This document shows positions 24,605 to 32,530 of a stretch of 45,126 nt of DNA, in pieces. Source of the stretch: Saprospirales bacterium (GTDB lineage: Bacteria > Bacteroidota > Bacteroidia > Chitinophagales > JADJOU01); contig CANESS010000004.1 of assembly GCA_947441115.1 (NCBI GenBank), forward strand, positions 1-45,126, given 5' to 3'. The notes under the pieces are model-generated. The model was not told the DNA's origin, did no database searches, and saw only the letters and a list, made by a program, of their open reading frames with translations. The position numbers and the translations under genes were made by a program. Positions within the stretch are counted from its first letter, which is position 1. Every line of letters starts with the position of its first letter.

Positions 24605-25594
24605 TTATATTAATTTATTTAATACGAGATATTCGGCTATCTGCACAGCATTAGTAGCCGCACCTTTGCGCAGATTATCTGATACTATCCAGAGATTGAT
24701 AGCATTTTCTGCACTATCATCTTTGCGGATTCTCCCGACCCATACATAGTCATTGTCATGGGCTGTTATCGGCATAGGATACAGAGCTTCGCTTGGATTG
24801 TCTAGTAATTTTATACCATCAAAATTAGCTAAGGAGGAAGATACATCCGCTAAGCTTACTTGATTTTTAAACTGAATATTGACGGATTCACTATGACCTC
24901 CAAATACAGGAACGCGCACAGTCGTTGTCGTGATTTTTAGGTCTGGCAATCCCAAAATCTTTTTCGTTTCATCTATGATTTTTTGTTCTTCTTTGGTGTA
25001 GCCATTATCTAAAAATACATCTATCTGAGGAATCAGATTCATATCGATTTGATACTTATAAGCCATATCTCCTTTTATTCCACTCCGCTCATTTTCCATT
25101 TGGGTAACGGCTTTGACACCTGTCCCAGTAACAGATTGATAGGTACTCACCACCACCCGCATCATAGGATTTATATCATTTAGGGGCTTCAGAGCTACCA
25201 CCAGTTGAATCGTTGAGCAATTGGGATTAGCGATGATTTTATCGTCCTTAGTTAAGGCTTGCGCATTCACTTCTGGCACTATCAGTTTTTTGTCTGGGTG
25301 CATTCGCCAGGCAGAGCTATTGTCAATGACCGTCGTGCCTACTTCAGCGAATTTGGGAGCCCATTTTAGAGAGGTATTCCCCCCAGCAGAGAATAGGGCT
25401 ATCTGAGGCTTCAAATTAATAGCATCCTGCATAGATACAATGGCATATTTCTTTCCATTATATGATATTTCCTTACCTACACTTTTTTCTGAGGCTACTG
25501 GAATAATTTCTGTAATTGGAAAATTTCTCTCAGCTAAAACTTGAAGCATTTTCTGACCTACCAGGCCGGTAGCACCTACAACCGCAATACGCAT
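24605..25594 (-). CDS. asd: Aspartate-semialdehyde dehydrogenase
   Basis: 329 residues. Reduces aspartyl phosphate to aspartate semialdehyde with NADPH, the branch point to lysine/diaminopimelate, threonine and methionine. NADP-binding loop GATGLVGQKML (7-17), catalytic Cys126 in NPNCSTIQLV, and the substrate-site His in VFGGHSESVN. Length and motifs match the bacterial type. Provides the precursor for the meso-diaminopimelate that MurE in this window adds to peptidoglycan. Monocistronic with a -7 box at 25617-25624. Confidence 0.96.
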   Translation of the reverse strand: MRIAVVGATGLVGQKMLQVLAERNFPITEIIPVASEKSVGKEISYNGKKYAIVSMQDAINLKPQIALFSAGGNTSLKWAPKFAEVGTTVIDNSSAWRMHPDKKLIVPEVNAQALTKDDKIIANPNCSTIQLVVALKPLNDINPMMRVVVSTYQSVTGTGVKAVTQMENERSGIKGDMAYKYQIDMNLIPQIDVFLDNGYTKEEQKIIDETKKILGLPDLKITTTTVRVPVFGGHSESVNIQFKNQVSLADVSSSLANFDGIKLLDNPSEALYPMPITAHDNDYVWVGRIRKDDSAENAINLWIVSDNLRKGAATNAVQIAEYLVLNKLI

Positions 25595-25616
25595 ATTTTC
25601 TTAAATGATTAGCAAG

Positions 25617-25624
25617 CAAATGTA
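25617..25624 (-). promoter_or_regulatory. -7 box TACATTTG of asd
   Basis: A perfect TANNTTTG on the minus strand, 22 bases before the asd ATG. It lies downstream of the YdjM-like remnant, so asd does not depend on transcription through that remnant. Confidence 0.5.
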
Positions 25625-25659
25625 CATGAAAATTTACATAAATAAACTATTACATCATA

Positions 25660-25806
25660 TCAAATATTAAAAAGTTGGGCTCTTTTGTCCAGATCGGGCA
25701 CGGTGCCGGCAATAGCACCAAGGAGAATAGCTTTGTTCCCAATCTTGCGACCCATGACGAGTTCGCCTATACCAGCTCCGAGTACAATTTGAGTTAATGA
25801 ATCCAA
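25660..25806 (-). pseudogene. N-terminal remnant of a YdjM/DUF457-type metal-dependent hydrolase
   Basis: Not in the ORF track. The minus strand reads LDSLTQIVLGAGIGELVMGR, KIGNKAILLGAIAGTVPDLD, then KRAQLFNI and a stop. The first 40 residues match the conserved start of the YdjM/DUF457 membrane metal-dependent hydrolases (MDSLTQIVLGAA..., ending at the metal-site PDLD), which are normally some 300 residues long. Here the similarity ends abruptly after PDLD and no continuation is found in any frame up to asd. The usual ATG is TTG. So this is the first eighth of a gene with the rest deleted. A functional 48-residue peptide is possible but unlikely. Confidence 0.75.
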
Positions 25807-25960
25807 AATAATTTTTTTACTATTATGAGCTTTTAAAAGCCTATAAATATCGTGTTATAAAATTCTATTGTGTCAAAAAAGATTTTCTAATGAAATAAAA
25901 TAATATATATCTTTTCATCTTCAAACTAAGTTTTTGGAGTCAGTTGAACTTTAAAAACTA

Positions 25961-26359
25961 CTATCTACCTCTCCAGCTTCTAGATCCCCAGCCGTGACCA
26001 TATCCATAATGTCGATATGGATTGTATCTATAGGGTCTGTAATGGATAGGTCTAATAGGCGCTATAACTACAGGTGCACAAAAGCTAGGTGGAGGAGTCA
26101 CAATGACTACATTTCTTCTGCATGGTGTTAGGGGCGGAGGCGGTGGAGTGCAGCCTCTGTAGCCCGTTGGATAATAATTCGGATCTTGATAAGGATTATA
26201 ATCATATCCGTTGCCTTGCTGCCAGCCTTGGTTAGGATTATTCCATTGACGGTTGTTATCATTATTTTGGCGAGAGTAATCATCATCATCCCAATTTTGA
26301 GCGTTGAGGCTTATCGTAAAAGCCGCACTGAAAAATAAAAAGGTAAATAAGCGGTTCAT
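25961..26359 (-). CDS. Secreted low-complexity protein rich in Asn, Gln, Tyr and Pro
   Basis: 132 residues. Signal peptide MNRLFTFLFFSAAFTISLNAQ, then an Asp/Asn/Gln/Trp-rich part (NWDDDDYSRQNNDNNRQW), a Pro run with two Cys (GCTPPPPPLTPC), and a C-terminal part in which Tyr, Pro, His and Arg alternate (RPIHYRPYRYNPYRHYGYG) ending basic. No family is recognised. Such proteins are often exported surface or adhesive components, but nothing here shows that. Orphan gene divergent from purD. Confidence 0.7.
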   Translation of the reverse strand: MNRLFTFLFFSAAFTISLNAQNWDDDDYSRQNNDNNRQWNNPNQGWQQGNGYDYNPYQDPNYYPTGYRGCTPPPPPLTPCRRNVVIVTPPPSFCAPVVIAPIRPIHYRPYRYNPYRHYGYGHGWGSRSWRGR

Positions 26360-26536
26360 ATTTATATAGTTTTAAAGGTGAATAATTAATTTCTAATTTT
26401 TAGCAATTTACTTTAGTATAATTTTTAGAGAAATAAGACGACCTCTCGTTTAACTGATTAACGAAAAATAACAAATTGACCTTCAGCAATTGGATAGCTC
26501 TAGCCTTGTTTCCAAAGGGTATTTCTAAATCATTCT

Positions 26537-26544
26537 TATATTTG
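26537..26544 (+). promoter_or_regulatory. -7 box TATATTTG immediately before purD
   Basis: A perfect TANNTTTG that ends only 4 bases before the purD ATG (26549). With the normal distance from -7 box to start of transcription, the RNA would begin at or next to the ATG, giving a leaderless message. Confidence 0.6.
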
Positions 26545-26548
26545 CTTC

Positions 26549-27826
26549 ATGAATGTTTTACTATTAGGTTCGGGTGGACGAGAATGCGCTCTGGCGCGAA
26601 AACTGCGTCAATCCCAATCACTATCAAATCTTTATATCGCTCCTGGAAATGGAGGCACATTGGAATACGGGAAAAATCTAGCCATTGCAGCGACTGATTT
26701 TCCTGCTATAGAAAATTTTTGCATAGAAAACGCTATTGATATACTTATCTGTGGACCAGAGCAGCCAGCAGTAGCGGGTATTTGGGATTATTTTCAAAAA
26801 CAAGAGTTGAAGCATATTCAAGTCGTAGCTCCATCTCAAAAATCCTCTATGCTAGAAGGTAGTAAGGCATTTGCCAAAGAGTTTATGGCCAAGAATAAGA
26901 TACCTACAGCACAATATCTAGAAATAACTAAAGACAATATAGCGCATGCCTATCAATGGTTTGATGAGAAGAGTCCACCCTACGTTATAAAAGCAGATGG
27001 CTTAGCAGAGGGAAAAGGGGTCGTACTTCCAGAATCAAAGGACGAGGCAAGAAAACTGATCGATGAGTTTATTCTTGATAGAAAATTTGGAGCATCCAGT
27101 GCCAAGGTTGTATTAGAAGAATTCCTTGATGGTCTGGAGTTCTCCGTATTTATTTATACCAATGGTCAGCAATATGCCATACTCCCAAATGCGAAGGACT
27201 ATAAGAGAAGATTTGAGGGGAATAAAGGTTTAAATACGGGTGGCATGGGTTGTATTTCTCCGGTGCCTTTTGTAGATAAGACTCTAATGGAGCAGGTAGA
27301 AAACCAAGTTATAAAACCAACTATACAGGGTCTTCAAAAAGATGAAATGCCTTATACAGGATTTATTTATTTCGGATTGATTCTCTGCCAAGGTCAAGCC
27401 AAGGTGATAGAGTATAATTGTAGACTAGGTGATCCAGAGACAGAAGTCATTCTCCCACTAATGGATTGTGATTTACTCGCACTTTTTCACGCAGGGTTTT
27501 CTAATCAACTCGAATCGTTCAATCCAGAAATATCCCATCAATCGGCTAGTACGGTTATGCTAGTGTCGGAGGGTTATCCAGAAGCTTATGAAAAAGGGTT
27601 TCCCATTACTGGGATAGAGAATGTGCATCAGGCCAACGTATTTCATGCGGGTACTACTATCAAAGATTTTCAGCTCGTAACCAATGGAGGAAGAGTTTTA
27701 GCTGTTACAGGACTTGGAGAGAATTTAAAAGAAGCTCTTTTTAACTCCTATGATGCTATTGAGCGTATTCGATTTAATGGAATGCAATTCAGGGCGGATA
27801 TTGGGTTTGAATTTGAGGGGAATTAG
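26549..27826 (+). CDS. purD: Phosphoribosylamine--glycine ligase
   Basis: 425 residues, ATP-grasp enzyme, second step of purine synthesis (phosphoribosylamine plus glycine to GAR). N-terminal domain MNVLLLGSGGRECALARKL, ATP-grasp parts VIKADGLAEGKGVVLP and NAKDYKRRFEGNKGLNTGGM, and metal-site segment VIEYNCRLGDPETEVILPLM. Full length with normal C-terminal domain. Probably monocistronic and possibly leaderless. Confidence 0.96.
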   Translation: MNVLLLGSGGRECALARKLRQSQSLSNLYIAPGNGGTLEYGKNLAIAATDFPAIENFCIENAIDILICGPEQPAVAGIWDYFQKQELKHIQVVAPSQKSSMLEGSKAFAKEFMAKNKIPTAQYLEITKDNIAHAYQWFDEKSPPYVIKADGLAEGKGVVLPESKDEARKLIDEFILDRKFGASSAKVVLEEFLDGLEFSVFIYTNGQQYAILPNAKDYKRRFEGNKGLNTGGMGCISPVPFVDKTLMEQVENQVIKPTIQGLQKDEMPYTGFIYFGLILCQGQAKVIEYNCRLGDPETEVILPLMDCDLLALFHAGFSNQLESFNPEISHQSASTVMLVSEGYPEAYEKGFPITGIENVHQANVFHAGTTIKDFQLVTNGGRVLAVTGLGENLKEALFNSYDAIERIRFNGMQFRADIGFEFEGN

Positions 27827-27991
27827 AAAATCTTCCTTTTCTGAAATAGCGGTAAGATGATATATTTTAAAATTTATGTAACCTTTTTGAGTTATTAATA
27901 TCCAATAATAAGTTAACTCATATTAAGATTGAATTATATACATAATTTTTTATTTACTGCGTGGGCAGCAATTTTTCTCTTATTCGTAAAT

Positions 27992-27999
27992 TACCTTTG
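27992..27999 (+). promoter_or_regulatory. -7 box TACCTTTG of a 56-residue gene
   Basis: A perfect TANNTTTG, 15 bases before ATG 28015. It lies inside the longer GTG-started ORF of the track and argues against that start. Confidence 0.5.
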
Positions 28000-28014
28000 C
28001 TTGTTAAGCTTATC

Positions 28015-28185
28015 ATGCCTAAAGGCCCTTATGATTATCTGCTAGATTTACACGAATATCAATTCAAATGGCGCAATGAGGAGGATACTCAAATCAAATC
28101 CTCCATTTCCAATGCTAAAGTAGATATGCTCAAGGATGAGATACAGTATCTGACGAAGAAAAACAAGGATAGGAAGGGAATTTAA
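28015..28185 (+). CDS. Small protein of 56 residues, unknown function
   Basis: The track starts this ORF at GTG 27961, but a -7 box lies between that codon and ATG 28015, which I prefer. The product MPKGPYDYLLDLHEYQFKWR continues with a charged, probably helical region rich in Lys and Asp/Glu (ISNAKVDMLKDEIQYLTKKN) and no signal peptide. I do not recognise it. Its stop codon touches the -7 box of the next small gene. Confidence 0.5.
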   Translation: MPKGPYDYLLDLHEYQFKWRNEEDTQIKSSISNAKVDMLKDEIQYLTKKNKDRKGI

Positions 28186-28193
28186 TATATTTG
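28186..28193 (+). promoter_or_regulatory. -7 box TATATTTG of a 36-residue gene
   Basis: A perfect TANNTTTG, 15 bases before ATG 28209, starting at the base after the stop of the 56-residue gene. Confidence 0.5.
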
Positions 28194-28208
28194 CCTAAAA
28201 TTACTGTA

Positions 28209-28319
28209 ATGGCCATCAATTGGGAATCCAACAAACATTATAAATCTCAAAACTCTCCAAAAAACAACAAGAGTTTTTGGGAACGATTTCTAGCTTGGTT
28301 TAAAGCACGGTTAAGCTAA
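28209..28319 (+). CDS. Very small protein of 36 residues with amphipathic Trp-rich C-terminus
   Basis: Too short for the ORF track. Reads MAINWESNKHYKSQNSPKNN then KSFWERFLAWFKARLS. The first half is polar and Asn/Ser/Lys-rich; the last 15 residues form a clear amphipathic helix with Trp, Phe and Leu on one face and Arg/Lys on the other, suited to membrane surface or partner binding. Support comes from the -7 box at the same 15-base distance from ATG as in the preceding small gene and from the sensible composition. Its end overlaps the convergent bcp by 9 bases. Confidence 0.45.
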   Translation: MAINWESNKHYKSQNSPKNNKSFWERFLAWFKARLS

Positions 28320-28763
28320 GATATCAAGCAACTGCTGTGCGGCATTCTTAGTATCCACTTTGTCTATGACGTGAGTTATCGCGCCAGAGTCATCTAAAAT
28401 AAATGTAGCGCGATTCGTGCCCATATATTCTCTCCCCATAAATTTTTTCTTGCCCCATACGCCAAATGCTTCTACTAAAGTCTTTTCTTCGTCGGAGATC
28501 AGTGGAAAAGGAAGTTGGTGATTGTCTATAAATTTGAGATGCGACTTGATGCTATCTACACTGACGCCATAGAGCTCATACCCTAATTTCTTTATAGCTT
28601 GATACTCATCACGAATACTGCATGCCTCGGCAGTGCATCCAGGAGTATTATCTTTAGGATAGAAGAATAGGATATATTTTTTCCCTTTTTCTGGTATGGT
28701 GATTTCTGAGTTGTCCTGAATTTTTACCTTTATCGAACTTAGTTTTTCTCCTACTGTGAGCAT
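28311..28763 (-). CDS. bcp: Thioredoxin-dependent peroxiredoxin, BCP/PrxQ type
   Basis: 150 residues, cytoplasmic, reduces hydroperoxides. The active site YPKDNTPGCTAEACSIRD holds the peroxidatic Cys43 and the resolving Cys48 five residues later, the BCP arrangement. Conserved GREYMGTNRATFILD follows. Lies downstream of the dcw cluster but separated from ftsZ by a terminator, so independently transcribed. Confidence 0.94.
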   Translation of the reverse strand: MLTVGEKLSSIKVKIQDNSEITIPEKGKKYILFFYPKDNTPGCTAEACSIRDEYQAIKKLGYELYGVSVDSIKSHLKFIDNHQLPFPLISDEEKTLVEAFGVWGKKKFMGREYMGTNRATFILDDSGAITHVIDKVDTKNAAQQLLDILA

Positions 28764-28816
28764 GAATAGATTGATTTATGTGCTTACAACAAAATAAAAT
28801 TTAAAATAATTCCAAT

Positions 28817-28849
28817 AAAAAAGGCATCCTCTGAATGGATACCTTTTTG
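28817..28849 (-). terminator. Terminator after ftsZ, end of the dcw cluster
   Basis: ggcatcc (28823-28829) pairs with ggatacc (28837-28843) with one C-A mismatch, extended by an A-run and a T-run on the two sides, with a 7-base loop. On the minus strand it reads aaaaaggtatcc...ggatgccttttttatt, a good intrinsic terminator 24 bases after the ftsZ stop. Confidence 0.8.
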
Positions 28850-28872
28850 TGTTCTTAAATATAAATTATTGA

Positions 28873-30318
28873 TTAGTCTAGATTTGTATTGAATTTATTG
28901 TTATCCTTAAAAAGACTAAAGTTGTCAGTAATTAAGGTCTTAGACTTATCTGAAAGATTTTCTAATCCTAATTCTAAATGATCTGTGCTTTTCAAAGGAG
29001 AGTTTATATCAAAGCTAATTTTACTTAGCATTCTGCGTCTTTTCTCTTCATCCGATTCTTGTACAAATCGTCCCATCTGATCTACAAAGGTTGTCTCTTC
29101 GGCATCTGTTATAGATATAGATATTTCATCTGGCTCGGAGTTAAACTCATTGCTATATAACGAATTGTTAGAATTGTGTCCATCTATCTCAGAGCTCGTT
29201 TGATGCATTACTGAAGAGCCGAAGTCAATTAAGATTTGTTTTTCAGTTTCTACTACTATGACATCATTATGGTCCTCATGTAAGTGAATAGGCTGGTCTG
29301 CTGAAATAACTTCAGCCTTAGGAGTTTGCAATTCTTTTTTAATTGTTTTGTCTTTGTTGAAGCCCGTTACTACGACTGTCACTGCTAGTTCGTCTTCTAG
29401 TGTGTTGTCTACAGAAGTACCATGGATGATTTCGATATCGTTTTGAGCAGATTCATTGACAGCTTCTATAATTTCACCTATCTCATCTAGTGTACATTCA
29501 TATTCTTCAGAATAAGAAATATTTACGAGTGCTTTCTGCGCACCCGTGATATCATAATCACTAAGAAGCGGTGATCTCAATGCATTCATAACGGCCTCCT
29601 TAGCTCTTGTCTCACCTCTTGCATGACCTATCCCCATGATAGTCATTCCACCATCTTTCAGTACATTTCTTACATCATTAAAGTCTGTATTGTGTATTCC
29701 TGCGCCAGTTATGATTTCGGCTATCCCTTTGGCTGCATTAGCTAGGATGTCATCTGCCATAGCAAAGGCCTCCGAGCCTTTCAATTTCCCATAGACATTA
29801 ATGATTTTGTCATTAGCGACTACGATAAGTGCGTCTACATTTTCTTTTAAGCGCTCGATTCCATCTTCAGCTTTTCTAACAGCAGACTTGCCAAGCATCG
29901 AAAAAGGTGTAGTGACTATAGCTACGGTTAAAATCCCCATTTCTTTAGCTATCTTAGCTATAACTGGTGAGCCGCCTGTGCCCGTGCCCTTTCCCATGCC
30001 AGCAGCTATAAATAGCATACGAGTTCCATGCCCGAGTTCTTCTTTTATCTGAGCAATAGATTCTTCTGTAGCTTGCTTGCCTATTTCTGGATCGGCACCT
30101 GTTCCAAAACCTTTGGTCAATTCTGGACCTAAAAGTATCTTCGTTTTTATCGGAGATAAATTCAAATGCTGATCATCCGTATTTGCAATAATGAAATTAA
30201 CGCCTTTAATTCCTTTTTGATACATGTGGTTTAAGGCATTACTGCCAGCCCCACCTACTCCTATTACTTTAATAATAGACGACTTTTCTTTTGGCAAATC
30301 AAATTCTAAATTATTCAT
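28873..30318 (-). CDS. ftsZ: Cell division protein FtsZ
   Basis: 481-residue tubulin-like GTPase that polymerises into the Z-ring at midcell. N-terminal GTP-binding part with GVGGAGSNALNHM (20-32) and T4 loop AAGMGKGTGTGGSPVIA (105-121); the T7 loop region is NTDFNDVRNVLKDGG. The usual T4 sequence is GGGTGTG, here GKGTGTG, with Lys110 in place of Gly. After about residue 325 comes a long acidic linker, then a C-terminal peptide NKFNTNLD that resembles the NKFLHDNVD-type tail of Bacteroidota FtsZ and would bind FtsA. Last gene of the dcw cluster, 47 bases after ftsA. Confidence 0.97.
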   Translation of the reverse strand: MNNLEFDLPKEKSSIIKVIGVGGAGSNALNHMYQKGIKGVNFIIANTDDQHLNLSPIKTKILLGPELTKGFGTGADPEIGKQATEESIAQIKEELGHGTRMLFIAAGMGKGTGTGGSPVIAKIAKEMGILTVAIVTTPFSMLGKSAVRKAEDGIERLKENVDALIVVANDKIINVYGKLKGSEAFAMADDILANAAKGIAEIITGAGIHNTDFNDVRNVLKDGGMTIMGIGHARGETRAKEAVMNALRSPLLSDYDITGAQKALVNISYSEEYECTLDEIGEIIEAVNESAQNDIEIIHGTSVDNTLEDELAVTVVVTGFNKDKTIKKELQTPKAEVISADQPIHLHEDHNDVIVVETEKQILIDFGSSVMHQTSSEIDGHNSNNSLYSNEFNSEPDEISISITDAEETTFVDQMGRFVQESDEEKRRRMLSKISFDINSPLKSTDHLELGLENLSDKSKTLITDNFSLFKDNNKFNTNLD

Positions 30319-30365
30319 ATTTTGAAGTTTATTTCTTTCAGTGTTATTATGTAAAATTTCCAGGT

Positions 30366-31718
30366 TTAATTGTCTTCAAATTCTTTTATACTGGCTTCAT
30401 CTAGCAGAAATGAACCAATTTTTGTCTGAATTTTTTCCAGCCAACTTAGATTTTTCCTTTTTGTTTCTACAGGTTGTTCATATTCTTTAGTTTCTTGTTG
30501 GTCTGTTGCTACTGAATTAGTCTGAATTTTTTCTAGTTTTTCATAGATATAATCTTCTGAGTTATCAGCGGCTAATAAGGCGAGACCAATACTGGTAGCG
30601 TATATGGTTTGAGCATAAGACTTATCTTGAAGATTGGATAATCTGCTTATAGGTAGGCCTATCTGTGCATGATATCCAGTAAATTGCTCAACAAAGTTCT
30701 TCAAATTAGGAATCATAGCTCCACCGCCAGTGACTACAATACCAGCATTCAATTTATTTTTATAGTAAGAAGAGGCTATCTCATTCTTGACTTGATTGAA
30801 TATTTGTTCTAGACAGGCATTAACTAATCTGCAGTAGTATCTTTGCTGAATCTGCACTGGCGGTAGTCCTGTCAGATTGTTTACTGTCAAAATTTTATTT
30901 TCAGGTATGTGCTGAAAAAGTGCACTTGTAGCATGTGGGTTCTCTTTGAGTTTTTTAGCTGCTTCATAACGCAGTTTCAGTTTACTCTGTATCATCTGTG
31001 TGATATATTCTCCGGCATATGGGAAAATAGCGGTATGGCGAATAATCCCTTTCGTGAAAATAGCTACATCGGTAGTTCCGCCGCCTATATCTATTAGACA
31101 GACACCTTCTTCCATTTGCTCATCCGTAAGCACAGCAGAGGCAGAGGCTAAAGGCTCTAAATCGAAATCGATTAATTCTAAACCAGCCATCTCTACACTC
31201 ATCTCTATACTTCGCGTTGAACTCACATTGCCAGTAATTACGTGCCAGCTAGCCTCTAGACGATTTCCCATAACACCTATAGGATTATTTTTTATCGGCA
31301 CTTTCTGGTCTACATAAAACTCCTGTGCTTGATAGCTTATGATTTGTTCGCCAGGCTCGTTATTCAAATTTTTTACTTGTTCCTCTAATAGTTTCACATC
31401 ATCTATGTCTATTAGTTTAGAAGAATTTTGTCTTGTGTAGCCTAGTTTATATACACTAGATCGTACATGAGCTCCAGCTATTCCTACGAATACTTTTTTA
31501 ATTTCCACTCCAGTTTTAGAAGAGGCCTTAGCGCAGGCAGCTTGAATATCTTCTGCCGTATCACGAATATTTCGCACTTCGCCATCTTGCACTCCTCTTG
31601 ATGGTACAACTCCTGAGCCTAGAATTTCAATCTTCTTACCCTCAACTTTCTGCGCTACTATGCAACAGATTTTGGTGGTACCGATGTCTAGTCCTACTAT
31701 AATTTTTCCTTTATCCAT
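30366..31718 (-). CDS. ftsA: Cell division protein FtsA
   Basis: 450 residues, actin-like ATPase that tethers FtsZ to the inner membrane. Phosphate-1 motif IIVGLDIGTTKICCIVA, phosphate-2 VCLIDIGGGTTDVAIF, adenosine motif GIVVTGGGAMIPNLKNF. The 1C domain lies between about 85 and 165. The C-terminal LSWLEKIQTKIGSFLLDE looks like the amphipathic membrane-targeting helix, followed by a short tail. Directly upstream of ftsZ, as usual. Confidence 0.96.
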   Translation of the reverse strand: MDKGKIIVGLDIGTTKICCIVAQKVEGKKIEILGSGVVPSRGVQDGEVRNIRDTAEDIQAACAKASSKTGVEIKKVFVGIAGAHVRSSVYKLGYTRQNSSKLIDIDDVKLLEEQVKNLNNEPGEQIISYQAQEFYVDQKVPIKNNPIGVMGNRLEASWHVITGNVSSTRSIEMSVEMAGLELIDFDLEPLASASAVLTDEQMEEGVCLIDIGGGTTDVAIFTKGIIRHTAIFPYAGEYITQMIQSKLKLRYEAAKKLKENPHATSALFQHIPENKILTVNNLTGLPPVQIQQRYYCRLVNACLEQIFNQVKNEIASSYYKNKLNAGIVVTGGGAMIPNLKNFVEQFTGYHAQIGLPISRLSNLQDKSYAQTIYATSIGLALLAADNSEDYIYEKLEKIQTNSVATDQQETKEYEQPVETKRKNLSWLEKIQTKIGSFLLDEASIKEFEDN

Positions 31719-31753
31719 TTTCCTTATGTGCTTTTTTATTCAATTTTTTCTGC

Positions 31754-32530
31754 TTACATTTTTTTCCTTGCTACTACTTGCTGGCTATATTGAAAATCTA
31801 CTTCTGCATAACTAGCTAAATCATGACATCGAACCACAGTCTTAAAAAAGGCATTTACTTTATTCATCTTTTGCTCGAAGTTATCATCTACATATCCTAT
31901 CCTCACTATCGGTTCACTAAAGAGCAAAACCAAATCAATTTTCCCATTTTCATCTATGTATATCTGCTCAGTAGCATCTTTCCATACAGAATTTTTTTCC
32001 ATGTAGTTCAGCAGTTTTACGAGCGATTGTTTCACAAAACTGTCCATTTTGGATTCTGGATGAGTTAGATTTCGGACCCTGCCAGACACATGAACTATTC
32101 GCTTAGAGTATTTACTGCTCAGAGACATTTTATCCCAATCCTCAGATAGGTAGTAAGCTCCAGTCTCAGTATTTATCCTAGCAATTGGCTTCTTTGGCTC
32201 TAGAACCACATTTATATTATCCTGGTTGTCTAGATATAGTTCTACCTTTTTTACATATTCATTTTGTCGTACACCATTTTCTATGAGATTAAATTTCATA
32301 GTGGAAAGCTTCTGACCCTGCCATGCAGAATCGGCTTGATTCACTTCCTTCATTACATCTTTAGAATCTATAAAGCCTAGATTTTGATCATTCTTAAATC
32401 TAATTTTTATATTTTGGCATCGTGTAGTATTCCTCTTTTCTATAGCTGCTATCGATATCACAAGAAATAAAGCAATCATACCTAACCATGATGCTAATTT
32501 TAAACTAAGAAGAAGCTGCGTCCTTTTCAT
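31754..32530 (-). CDS. ftsQ: Cell division protein FtsQ
   Basis: 258 residues. Short cytoplasmic N-terminus, one membrane segment (about 12-28, WLGMIALFLVISIAAI), then periplasmic POTRA-like (about 38-110) and beta domains. Links FtsL/FtsI to the early division proteins. Sequence divergent, as always for FtsQ, so the call rests on topology, length and place between murC and ftsA. Start overlaps the murC stop by 4 bases. Confidence 0.88.
   Translation of the reverse strand: MKRTQLLLSLKLASWLGMIALFLVISIAAIEKRNTTRCQNIKIRFKNDQNLGFIDSKDVMKEVNQADSAWQGQKLSTMKFNLIENGVRQNEYVKKVELYLDNQDNINVVLEPKKPIARINTETGAYYLSEDWDKMSLSSKYSKRIVHVSGRVRNLTHPESKMDSFVKQSLVKLLNYMEKNSVWKDATEQIYIDENGKIDLVLLFSEPIVRIGYVDDNFEQKMNKVNAFFKTVVRCHDLASYAEVDFQYSQQVVARKKM

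Noticed and set aside
31000-31317. 105-residue plus-strand ORF inside ftsA
   Set aside because: Antisense to ftsA, no independent support; shadow frame.
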